Origin: Ustilago trichophora
Taxonomy: Eukaryota > Basidiomycota > Ustilaginomycetes > Ustilaginales > Ustilaginaceae
Assembly: GCA_900323505.1 (NCBI GenBank)
Contig: OOIN01000006.1
Coordinates: 930,001-994,000 of the forward strand
Length of the DNA: 64,000 nucleotides
Reading direction: 5' to 3'
Positions 40,915-50,477 of the stretch are shown here, piece by piece (position 1 is the first letter of the stretch; the number at the start of each line of letters is the position of its first letter). The position numbers and the translations under genes were made by a program. The notes under the pieces were generated by a model. The model was not told the DNA's origin and ran no database searches. It saw only the letters and a program-made list of their open reading frames with translations.

Positions 40915-43900
40915 TTACTTGGCGGCGGCTGTGGTGGTGGTGGTGGGCTGGGAGTCATGTTTGTCATCCGCATCCTCGTCCTCTTCGTCATCGAGGACGA
41001 ACACCGGCTCGGCCTCCGCAACAGCTGCCGATCGATCCACAATACTGGCTCGCATGTGCCTCGGCGCTCTCTCCTCCTCCGCCTCTCCCACAACATTCAG
41101 CTGCAGAGCATCCGACATTGAGCTCGAGTATGCTCCCACACCGTCGTGACCATCATAAAGCGTCCCCCTAACCTCGCGCCTCACCGCCCAACCCTTGAGC
41201 ATCATCAGTGCCGTGGTCCAGCAGAACAGCAGTGCCACCACGGCCACTGCCACGTTGAGAATCGCCATAAAGTCGCCGTACCCACTGCGCATCGCCGCAA
41301 ACGACACCTCTTCGCTGCTGAGCATGAACAGCAGTCCACCGCAGCACAGAGAGAAAGCCGCCAATGCTTCCGTGGGAGGCCTCGAAGGCAGTACCGAGGC
41401 AGTCGGGGGTCGTAGCCAAAGCAAAAAGTACGTCAGGCATCGCAGCAATGCAAACCCAGCCAGAAGCTGACCCCACAGCATGTGGATCTCGACTTCGTAG
41501 CGATAGTCCTGGTGGTGGGCGGCCATAGCCACTCCCGTCACGCCAATAACGAGCGCCGGGAAAGGGTTGAACGAGGCAGAGTACGAAGCTGGTTGTGTCT
41601 GAGCTTCCACCAGCAGGTCCAAGTCTGCATCCGCTTCGTTATTAGCACTGCGAGGAATGCGACCACCACGCAACTGGTTTTGCCTCCTCCTCCTCCTAGC
41701 CTCGCTCAGCGGCACCGCTGCCACATGGTGATATGCGATCGGGAACGACAGCATGTTCCTGATAAACTTGGTCTCGAGCAACATCCCCATCAAACCGGCA
41801 AACCAGAACATGACGGCAATCGAAATGTGCTGAATCTGCTTGATCGTATACGGATCACCTGGGGCTGCACCAAAGCGTTCCATCCACGTGTTGGTAGCGC
41901 CGTAGATAAAGATGACGAGACACTCGACGAATTCGGCACTGGGCATGCTGCGACGCCAAGTTGCCAGCCCACCCTTCCCCTTCGCTGCCTGAACGCTAGG
42001 ACGCTTATTCCAAGCCCATCCGCAGTCTGCATAGGCACCGAGATATCGGCCAAACGTCAACAGACCAAACCAGAAGAAAATGCCACCTTTGATCCCGTGA
42101 GCCAGGCACACATTCTTGTACCCGCCCCTGCACGATCCCGTATACACCGCCAGGCCCGTATACGACGTAGCAAAAGCCAAAATGGGCAGCGAGCGAGCCG
42201 CAACCACACGTGTATATCTGACGACTGTCCTGAACGTATCCAGTCGGCTCGAGCGGAGCTTGGTCGGAGGATAGCTGGCTTCCGTCTGGTCGTGAGGCGA
42301 TACAGCCCGGTCTTCATGCGCTTCTTTACGCCAGAGTGAGATCGATTTAAGGTTGAGAGGTGGGAGGAGGGCGGTATCGTTGCCAAAGATCGAGTTGCGA
42401 GGAGTGTTGCAAGCGGTAGTAGTCGGGGAGGCGACCATGTTGTGTTCCGACCCAATCGCGCTACCGCGTCGGTGATGCTCTCCGTTGCTGACGACCGTGC
42501 TACCGCTTCCGACCCAATGAACGGGTTCGACGAGCGACTCTGCACTGCCCCCACGTGTGTGGCGGGTGGAATCGTCAAAGTGCACACGGTGAGGCGATCC
42601 AGATCCCGAACCTGTGCGAGAGCTGCCTGCACTGCGCCTAGATGAAGAAAGACAGTGCTGCATGTGCTTCTCCACGTCGAGCTCCTGAGCGTCACTCTGG
42701 GCCTCTTCGGAGAGCATAGCCTGTTCTTCGAGTGCATCGTAGGATTCGCTGTTGTGTGCGTGGAGCTGGTTTCGGCCGAGCATGGTTCCTACGACATCTT
42801 TCCACGATTGAGGTGCAGGGTTGGTTTCGGGACCGTTGGTGGGGAGCCAGTTGCCGTTGTTTGCGCGCTTGGATGATCGCAAAGCCGAGAAAGCAGACCA
42901 GATTTGACCGATGAGGCGGAATACGTCGCTACCAAGGGTTAAGAGCGAGATCCACAGGATTGCCCAGCCCATAGATCCGTGTGCGTTATCCGGATACAGC
43001 CTTGGTGTCAAAGCCTTGTAGATGATCGAGAGGAACATGGAACCTCCCAGAACACCCAAGTAGAGCAGCGAGACCAACGGAGCAAGGCTCGAATGAGCAG
43101 CACGCAACACCAGCGCCATGGGGAGCAGCACAAAGCAGCTCAGCACCGCAGTGACCACATGGAGCATAAGCAATCCACGATGACGGCTTGGCTCTCCCCC
43201 TCCTTGCGGAAGCCGCGAAGCAATATCGGCAGTGATAGCCTGTCGCTGCTCGACCTCCTTCTCGTCAAAGAGCTTCCTCCAGCGTCCATCGACGACGCCC
43301 ATCTTTTGCTTGCCAGACAGCACATCGGCGTCGGCGGTGAAGCGTCGCAGCTGGTCCGAGGAACCGAGACTGTAACCAAAGTCCCACTCGATGTAGCTGA
43401 GCGGATCGGGACCTTTGGCACGGAAGAGAAGCGTTTCGTTGAGATGTTCGCGGACCGGGCCGGAGCCGTGAGAGTGGCCGTGTCCACCGTGAGAGTGCCA
43501 TACGGGAAGGTCGAGGAGCTCGGTTCCTGCCACAGCGGCATCGGGGATCGAGTTGGGAGAAGGGCCGTCGGTTTGCATATCGTCGTGGCTGTGTGCGTGG
43601 CCGTGTTGGTGAGATGAGCTCATGTGGGGATCCTCGTGAGAGTGTTGGTCATCGTGATGGTGGTGGTGGTCCTCTGCGACAGGCATGGATACTGCCTCGG
43701 TCATGTCGGTATGTGCCATCATTTCGTGTCCATGTTCGTGTTCGTGTTCGCCATCCTCGTGTACCTCCTCTTCCTCATCGCCATGATCACCGTGTCTCTT
43801 GAAGATCGAGCTTTCGACTCGAGAGGAAAGCTGACGTGCACTTGGTGGGAGGTCAAGCTCGATGTTTCTAGGCTGAATGGAGGCACTAGATGCCATTGAC

Positions 43901-43983
43901 ACCAGACAAAGCGCTACCAGAAGCAGAGTGAAGGACTTTGAGGCTGTCAGTCCTCTAGAGCTTGTCGAGCGTGTGAGCTTCAT
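40915..43983 (-). CDS. YTP1: Ytp1-family polytopic membrane protein with His-rich lumenal segment
   Basis: Intronless, 1,022 residues from the ATG at 43983; the frame is open upstream to 44154 without an earlier ATG. A clear signal peptide (SFTLLLVALCLVSMASS) is followed by an Asp/Glu/His-rich stretch at about residues 64-140 with many HGH, HEH and HHHHH runs. Then comes a first membrane block (DUF2427-like, about 265-370, with HGSMGWAILWI), a low-complexity loop at about 380-570, and a second block of about seven spans (Ytp1-like, about 571-937). The family is conserved in fungi and its function is not established. The histidine-rich segment suggests binding of zinc or another metal on the lumenal or extracytoplasmic side. 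Confidence 0.88.
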   Translation of the reverse strand: MKLTRSTSSRGLTASKSFTLLLVALCLVSMASSASIQPRNIELDLPPSARQLSSRVESSIFKRHGDHGDEEEEVHEDGEHEHEHGHEMMAHTDMTEAVSMPVAEDHHHHHDDQHSHEDPHMSSSHQHGHAHSHDDMQTDGPSPNSIPDAAVAGTELLDLPVWHSHGGHGHSHGSGPVREHLNETLLFRAKGPDPLSYIEWDFGYSLGSSDQLRRFTADADVLSGKQKMGVVDGRWRKLFDEKEVEQRQAITADIASRLPQGGGEPSRHRGLLMLHVVTAVLSCFVLLPMALVLRAAHSSLAPLVSLLYLGVLGGSMFLSIIYKALTPRLYPDNAHGSMGWAILWISLLTLGSDVFRLIGQIWSAFSALRSSKRANNGNWLPTNGPETNPAPQSWKDVVGTMLGRNQLHAHNSESYDALEEQAMLSEEAQSDAQELDVEKHMQHCLSSSRRSAGSSRTGSGSGSPHRVHFDDSTRHTRGGSAESLVEPVHWVGSGSTVVSNGEHHRRGSAIGSEHNMVASPTTTACNTPRNSIFGNDTALLPPLNLKSISLWRKEAHEDRAVSPHDQTEASYPPTKLRSSRLDTFRTVVRYTRVVAARSLPILAFATSYTGLAVYTGSCRGGYKNVCLAHGIKGGIFFWFGLLTFGRYLGAYADCGWAWNKRPSVQAAKGKGGLATWRRSMPSAEFVECLVIFIYGATNTWMERFGAAPGDPYTIKQIQHISIAVMFWFAGLMGMLLETKFIRNMLSFPIAYHHVAAVPLSEARRRRRQNQLRGGRIPRSANNEADADLDLLVEAQTQPASYSASFNPFPALVIGVTGVAMAAHHQDYRYEVEIHMLWGQLLAGFALLRCLTYFLLWLRPPTASVLPSRPPTEALAAFSLCCGGLLFMLSSEEVSFAAMRSGYGDFMAILNVAVAVVALLFCWTTALMMLKGWAVRREVRGTLYDGHDGVGAYSSSMSDALQLNVVGEAEEERAPRHMRASIVDRSAAVAEAEPVFVLDDEEDEDADDKHDSQPTTTTTAAAK

Positions 43984-45119
43984 TTGCGGCTGTATGTATA
44001 TCCTTCGGCAGGTCCGAGAGGAGCTGAAACGAGCCAGACTTGTGGAAAATGGAGGTAACCGAAGCCGCTTTAGCTTAGCCGGATCGGGGCCCTCCGTTGG
44101 GTGATGTCGAGGGTCAGCGAATGAATGAGGGAGTGATGCTTGTAATCCGAGCAAGGATGTCCGCAGTTGCTGGTGAAGGAAATAAAAAGGTCGTTGTAGT
44201 GATGATGGTCGGGAAGCAAGAAGCAGTCAATAGCAATGGCCAAGGGGGTATACGGCAAAGAATCTCGAGCAAAACTCTCCGTTTGGGCATGCTGACGAGA
44301 GAAGGGTCTAGTCATTGATTCTTTCGTTCATATATCCTTAGAGCTGAGCATTCGAGGTGAGGTTCGAGCCAACAGACGATCGACACTCGAGAGATGCCAA
44401 GATTTTATTTTTTTACGCTTGCAACCAACGTCAACATCAGAGTGAGAGAAGCGGATGGAATGCACAATGGCAGGGCAAGAAACCAGTCGGCCCGGCAAAA
44501 GGCACCTTCTCTCATTCACATCCGAGGACCCTTTCTTTCGGTGCAGTACCACACGTCCAGTAGACTGTAGCATGACTGAGTTAGTGTCGGGTACAGCAGG
44601 CGACCAGAGTCATCTTGTGCAGTGAAATTTCCACGGAAACATCGATCCGCGGGAACTGAGATCTCGCCCTTTCAGCACTTTCCATCCTCTCTTTGCTCTT
44701 TCGCTCTCCAACTTGGTCGTCCTCTTTTCAAACTCTTCAGAAGTGGATACAAGCCTTCTCATCAACGAAACTGCTTCATATGAAGGTGTTGAAGTGTAGA
44801 GCAGGAATGGTAAATCAAAGCGGCGGAAAGGGAGAGAACCTCTCCGAGCTCGACTCGTAAATCAACCGTGTCAGCCTATCACAATCACCTCTCCTTCATT
44901 TCCTTACCTCCGACCGACCGAGGGAACAGAGAGGTGCCGAGAAGAGCGACAATCCACGGTCAGAATGACTGCATGACCAGACCACAAGGCTAAGTACAGT
45001 AAGCAGCTGTTCGTTGGTTGGACATGCGTCCTTTCTCAACGATGAAATTTTTGAGTTGCTTAACCGGACAGCTGCATCCATGCATCATCGACTTTCTTTC
45101 TCTTTTTCTTAATTTCTTT

Positions 45120-45160
<41 letters not shown>

Positions 45161-46649
45161 ATCATCATCAGAACCTGCTGCAGTATCGCAGTGCGCTGTA
45201 CTGTACAGTGGCAGTTTGAGCAGGCCCGCGGACAATCACGGAAATCCCGATCCGTTTTCTCGTGTGTGGATTTGCGCCGGAAGTGGAGGTAGAGTAGAAA
45301 ATGCTGCTTACTTTTTCGCCTTTTCTCTTGCAAAAGCAAACTCAGACAGCAAGTCAAGACGTTGTCTCTCGTGATGCCTCCTTGGTAGAGTTGTGCAACG
45401 ACGGCTTAAAAAGTTTCTGCTAACTCCGATCTCTTGCTCCAACCCGACCTCGACACTCACACTTCCGTTGCAAGATACTGTACTGTACTGTGCAGTACAA
45501 GAGACACGAACCAGAGAGCCAAAGCGGAGCTCGATTTTCCAACCTCTTGATCGTGCTTCAAGACGAGAGCCAAGACAAGATCGAATAAAGTCTCTCCTCC
45601 CGAAGACAAAGTGGCTTACAAAAAGTCACGTCTAGACTCGGCTTGGCAACTGACAACCTTCTTTTTTATCCTCGTATGAGCGGTACGCTTTGCTCGCTTG
45701 TGTCGCTAGATCGAGTCTCACGCATCGAGGCCCTCCAGACTGAGAGGACAAAATACTACACTGTATCTCTTTGTTTGGTTCAGCGGGCCGGATCCAATTT
45801 CGATCCTGACCTTTGAAGGGTGTCAAGATCGACGGGCTGCACTCTTGCAGATGACGTTGATCCTTCTTCTTAGCGCCTGACAAGGAAAATTCTCCTCTTT
45901 TTGATTGCTCTTTTTTTCTTTTCGGAGGGAATAAACAAAATAACCCATCTTGAATGCCGTAGCTGCATCTGTTTCACCTTCCGATCCGATGCTACCTTTT
46001 TTGACCATTGACCCTGAACAGACAGGATCGAAAGCACATACATTTGTACAAACTTTTGCAGCGCTGGGGACGCATCCTTTGCTTACACGCGAGCTACTGT
46101 TCTCCTTTTATTCCCACCTCAGGTGCCACTGTCCAAGTCAAAGTGGGCCTGAAGAAGTGTGAGGGAGGTGACCAACAGCAGGTGTGTCACTGGCAGATCG
46201 GGGATACAATTTTCAATCCTCTCACCGCACCACTTGGCATTCTAGCTCGTTTGTGTACACCAAAGATCGACGTTCAACAGCAGGTACCCAAGGCTAAACC
46301 TCAACAGTCACCCAGACACCTGCATATCACCATCGAGCCTAACCAAACACAGAAATCGCATCGGCAAAACTCAACGGCCAAAATCGGGTTCAGCTTGCCA
46401 AGATTTGCCAGAACAGCCTTTTTTCGGAAAGTCACTTCCGAACATGACCCTTCTCGCTGTTTTCTCGTTCAAAGGTCATGTGGAATACACTTCTTTCTTT
46501 CTTCACGTAACACAAGCTGACATCCATGTCCCACATGCATAGAATACCCTGCGTGAACAGCACACAAACTGTTACAGATTACTTGAATTTAACATACTGT
46601 AGCACGGTGATATGGGTAATACATTGTACTGTCATCCGGCGTCAAGACT
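43984..46649. other. intergenic region, 2.7 kb
   Basis: The left part is the Ytp1 promoter (-) and the right end is the 3' flank of the unknown gene (-). It contains a T10/A33 junction at 45117-45159 and a cluster of GTACTGTAC-type words at 44995, 45197, 45476, 46595 and 46625. No frame looks like a gene. Confidence 0.6.
45117..45159. repeat. T10-A33 homopolymer junction
   Basis: Ten T residues (45117-45126) abut 33 A residues (45127-45159). The T and A runs can pair as a hairpin, and such rigid poly(dA:dT) tracts exclude nucleosomes. The exact length should be treated with caution. Confidence 0.88.
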
Positions 46650-49001
46650 TTAATCGGAACGCGGGGGAGTTCGCGGGGAAGGAGGAGCAAACCGTTCGGC
46701 GTCTGCAATCGACGATGCCCAACCAGCATTTATTCCTTCACCGTATCTAATATGGGTCCGAGGCGGCTGTTGTTGTCGTTCCTGCTGCTGCTGATGATGA
46801 CCCATAGATCGGCGTGTATCTGTGGAATTGCGTCTTCCATCGCTTCCGTCTTGATCATTTCGATGCCAGGAACGATGTGCGCCGCCCCAGACACGTTCTC
46901 TACTGCCGCCGTTTTGAGAGCTTGATTGTACCGGAATCGAGGTGTCGGCTCCAGCAGCAGCTAGATGCTCAAGCGCCCGCTCGACAGCATTCCTCCTCGT
47001 CCTGGGGCTACTTTGCAAGTTTTGAGTCGGACGTGGGGAAGCCTTGCCTTTCCACCTGGTGCTTCGTAGTGTTGGAGAACGGCGGCCTGTTGGTGGAGGC
47101 GATCTGGTTTCAGCTCGGAAGAGCGATCCTCCCATCCCACTACCACTGCGACTGCCTCGGTTCGCACGAGGGGTCGAAGACGAAGGGGGCATGCCATCAT
47201 ACTCATCGCGCTGTGTGGCACTATTCGTCCAACTCGGCCTTCTTGGCAGCGAAGAGGGGGGCGGTCGTAGCTGTCTGTCCTCATCGTCCCAGCCATCCGC
47301 AGCGGAGGGCTCATAAGCTGGCTCATCGCGCGGTCGACTCCACGAATCCCTTCCTCTGCGTGGTGATCTGTCCCTCACCCGTTGCGAATACCTGTCATCA
47401 TCACCGTCGCGATAGTTGCCACCAGGTCGAGGTGACGCGGATCGACTTCGATGATTCGAGGGTCCAGCTCGCGATCGGGAACGATCCCGGCCCAATGACT
47501 GTCCGCGCGATCGTTCGAGTGAAGCTTCTTGATATTGGCCTTGGTCTCTATTCGGTGGTGCTTTGGCCTGCTTGTTCGGGCGTTTTTGCTGCTTCTTCCC
47601 CTTAGGCGGCGTGGTTGTAGATGTGCCGTTTGCTGGTCGCTTCGGTGGTCTGGCTGGCGATGAAGCTGAATGAGGAAGGGCTGCGGCGTTGGCTGTCCGT
47701 CTTCGGATTTCAGGTGGATTCGCTTGACCGTCCTTCTGCTTGTCTTTGCCCTTTCCTTTTCCTTTTCCTTTACCTGTACCTTTGCCTTTGCCTTTGCCTT
47801 TGCCTTTTGCTTGAGTACCATTTGGATCGGAAGGATTGGCAGCAGCAGCGCTTTGAGCTGGTGTTTGAGACGATGTCGCTACTGCCGTCGCTCCGCTACC
47901 CTTGCCCTTCCCGTGTGGTGTGCCTCTCGCTTGAGCTGGCTGTGTCTGCGCCCGTGTCCCAGCCCCATTCGGTTGCGTTGCTGCTCTTCCGTTGCTTGGG
48001 CTTGACGTGACCGTCGGAGCAGCTGGCACGGTAGCAGAACGGACCGAGACACCATCGTCCCTCTTGTTGGGGAAGAAGAACTTGAAAGGCTGCTTGACCT
48101 TTTCTCCCCTCTCCCTTGCATTCCTCAGCACACCCGACACTCTTGAAATGAGCGCTTGTGCTGTGCGTCCACGCAAAAAGTTGCCCTTGATGCCCATGTC
48201 GCCGTAATTGTCGATGAGAAGCTGGAAGATGCGGTATCGTTCTTCGGTGTATTTGCGCGTGTAGTAGATGGTCTCGTTGTTGATGATCTCGTTGAGCTTT
48301 TCAAACATGAGTCGATGCGTGTTTGGATCCCAACGCTCTTTGGACGAGACGGGGACACCGTTGGGACCCATGACGGTGCGGACGGTGGCAGAGGTGGCGG
48401 TGACGTCCTGGACGGATTCTGAACGGCGGCCCTGGCTCGAGGCTGAGGACGAGGTGGACGAAGACGATGACGAGCGGTCACTTGCAGCGGAAGAAGATGA
48501 CGAAGAAGAGGAGGTGGACGAAGAAGATGCAGAGCTAGTACTGCTAGTAGAAGCTGAGCTTGCAGAAGATGAAGCTCGTGGGCGGACGACGCGAGAGGTG
48601 AGCGTGAGGGGTGTACTGGTGCTCGGGCCAGCCTGCTGCGATGGTCGTGCAGCAGATGCTGTAGGTGATGGAACGCCACGAGGAGAGTCGGATTTGGTCA
48701 CAGGCGAAGATGCAGTTGAGATCGTCGTTGATGCTGTCGCTGCTACTGAACGTGTCGTTGATGAAGCTGGAGGATTGAGTGCCTTTGCGACGATGACTCC
48801 ATTCTCTGCAACGACATCCTGAAATGCAGAAGGGTGAAGCTCCCAGAGATCTTCTCCATCACTGACATAGAGCTGTACACCACTCGGCTCTACACTGAAG
48901 CGAGCAGCAGCAACGGCTCTTGCATCGTCAAAGTCGACGACCGAAGCTAGAACCTTGCCATGAGGGCCGAGGTCGAGCTTGACCCTGCTGCGGGTTGCCA
49001 T
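46650..49001 (-). CDS. unrecognised protein with two conserved-looking blocks and an RS/KG-rich tail
   Basis: Intronless, 783 residues from the ATG at 49001. I do not recognise the protein. Residues about 3-70 look like a folded, strand-rich domain (KVLASVVDFDDARAV, GVQLYVSDGEDLWEL). After a Ser-only linker, residues about 222-310 look helical (RWDPNTHRLMFEKLNEII, YYTRKYTEERYRIF, GNFLRGRTAQALISRVSGVL). Such a block could bind nucleic acid or a protein. The rest is basic and disordered, with a Lys-Gly run at about 395-420 encoded by a hexamer repeat, then SR/RS dipeptides as in RNA-processing proteins. Nuclear location and RNA or DNA contact are guesses from composition only. Confidence 0.75.
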   Translation of the reverse strand: MATRSRVKLDLGPHGKVLASVVDFDDARAVAAARFSVEPSGVQLYVSDGEDLWELHPSAFQDVVAENGVIVAKALNPPASSTTRSVAATASTTISTASSPVTKSDSPRGVPSPTASAARPSQQAGPSTSTPLTLTSRVVRPRASSSASSASTSSTSSASSSSTSSSSSSSSAASDRSSSSSSTSSSASSQGRRSESVQDVTATSATVRTVMGPNGVPVSSKERWDPNTHRLMFEKLNEIINNETIYYTRKYTEERYRIFQLLIDNYGDMGIKGNFLRGRTAQALISRVSGVLRNARERGEKVKQPFKFFFPNKRDDGVSVRSATVPAAPTVTSSPSNGRAATQPNGAGTRAQTQPAQARGTPHGKGKGSGATAVATSSQTPAQSAAAANPSDPNGTQAKGKGKGKGKGTGKGKGKGKGKDKQKDGQANPPEIRRRTANAAALPHSASSPARPPKRPANGTSTTTPPKGKKQQKRPNKQAKAPPNRDQGQYQEASLERSRGQSLGRDRSRSRAGPSNHRSRSASPRPGGNYRDGDDDRYSQRVRDRSPRRGRDSWSRPRDEPAYEPSAADGWDDEDRQLRPPPSSLPRRPSWTNSATQRDEYDGMPPSSSTPRANRGSRSGSGMGGSLFRAETRSPPPTGRRSPTLRSTRWKGKASPRPTQNLQSSPRTRRNAVERALEHLAAAGADTSIPVQSSSQNGGSRERVWGGAHRSWHRNDQDGSDGRRNSTDTRRSMGHHQQQQERQQQPPRTHIRYGEGINAGWASSIADAERFAPPSPRTPPRSD
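47745..47815. repeat. in-gene hexamer repeat encoding Lys-Gly run
   Basis: CCTTTG/CCTTTT-type hexamers are repeated about a dozen times on the + strand, giving alternating Lys and Gly codons in the minus-strand gene. The run keeps the reading frame and would vary in length by whole codon pairs. Confidence 0.8.
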
Positions 49002-50477
49002 CGTCAACCGTTGGAAAGAATGAGCTCGATCGTATCCTCACAATTGCTGCATGATGTTGTGTGATCCGTCCTTGTGTTCCGATCCGGTCCGTTCCGCAAC
49101 GGTGCGGCTGGATGCGCGATGCCAAAGGGAGGAAAGGGTGGCGCCAAAGACGGTGTGATGGTGAAAAGTGAAAAGCTCACATGGGACTCTCTTTCTTTCT
49201 TTCTTTTTTTCTTCTTCTTCTTCTTCTCCTCTACAGAGAGAGAGTGTGTAGGCTTGATCTGATTTTTCTCATTTCATTTGCGTCCCACAGGGTTCAACCC
49301 AAAACTGCGCTTGGAAAAGCCATACAAAGCCACTTTTTTTTGTGTGTAGAGTGGAGGTCATAGAGTAGCGGAACTCGGAATACAGCAACTCAACCCGCAA
49401 TTTTAGGGCACAATTTTTTGGCCCGAATTTCCAAAGAAAATTAATTTTCGTCTGGCTCAACGATCTTTCATCCATGTCACTTTCGATGATTCCGAGTTGA
49501 TCTCAAGGATGAGCGATGCCATATGATGGATGACATAATCTGACCGTGAATGGAGTCTGCCAGGGCTTTGACGAGCCCAAGTCATGTCCAGATTGAGTGT
49601 GAGGATAGTCGCAGCTGACTGCGAGAGGGCTAACGTGCGTCCACGTTGTGCTTTGTTTGATCTCAGTTGCCTGACAAAATTCGAAAAAAAAGGAAAGACG
49701 CGAAAAAAAAAAACTCTCTATCAGCTGAGCCTTGACAAAAAAAAAAAAAAAAGGAGAAAAAGGATGGAAATCGGAAATGGTGGGTCAAAATGGATGGAGG
49801 CTTTGACGCTGAGAAGTGGGGAGAACGGCGGCGCAACCCTTTACGACATCGCGTTTTGATTGCTCACTGCAGCCACGACAGGGAACCCTGGGCTTGCAGT
49901 CTGTCCAAAAAAAGCGAAAACGGCTGCAGATTCAGCGAATCCACATCCAAGTTTCGGAATCACCGTCGGCACCATCAATCCAAAAAAACATCATCATCGT
50001 CGTCTTCTTCTCCTTTATCGCAGCCACTCACTCACTCACCACTCTCGGTTCATTCCGATACCATCACACGCGATCTCCCACAATCACATTTGATCGAATT
50101 CTGATCCGTCAAGCTCGATCTCAGATAGCCACACTCGTCTTGGCTAGCATCGCATTCATCGGCGTCGATCCGCCAACTCCCTCACAACGCGTTTCGCTCC
50201 TCTCCTCCATCTCCCATCCAGCACCAACAACTCGGCTCAGCAACCCTCACCATCATCCAAGTGGACATACCTTATACCCTTTTCTTGGAACCGCTTTGCG
50301 ATCTCGAACGACGACCACGTCCAGCTGCTGCATCGGTCCTACATCTACCGTCCTCCATCCACCCATCGCGAATCGAATCCACTCATGTGTCTCTTCACCA
50401 GCATCCGCCGTTGACCGGATCAAGGAACACCAATCAGCCAGCTCTGCTATTCGAGCTCGCATCTGCATATCCTCAAG
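49002..50477. other. divergent promoter region, 1.5 kb
   Basis: This separates the unknown gene (-) and the Fhl1-like gene (+). It has a TTTC/CTT microsatellite near 49192-49230, several A runs near 49684-49752 and a single ACGCGT at 50187-50192, 286 bases before the Fhl1 ATG. The + frame at 49816-50565 overlaps the Fhl1 start in another frame and is not gene-like. Confidence 0.6.
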
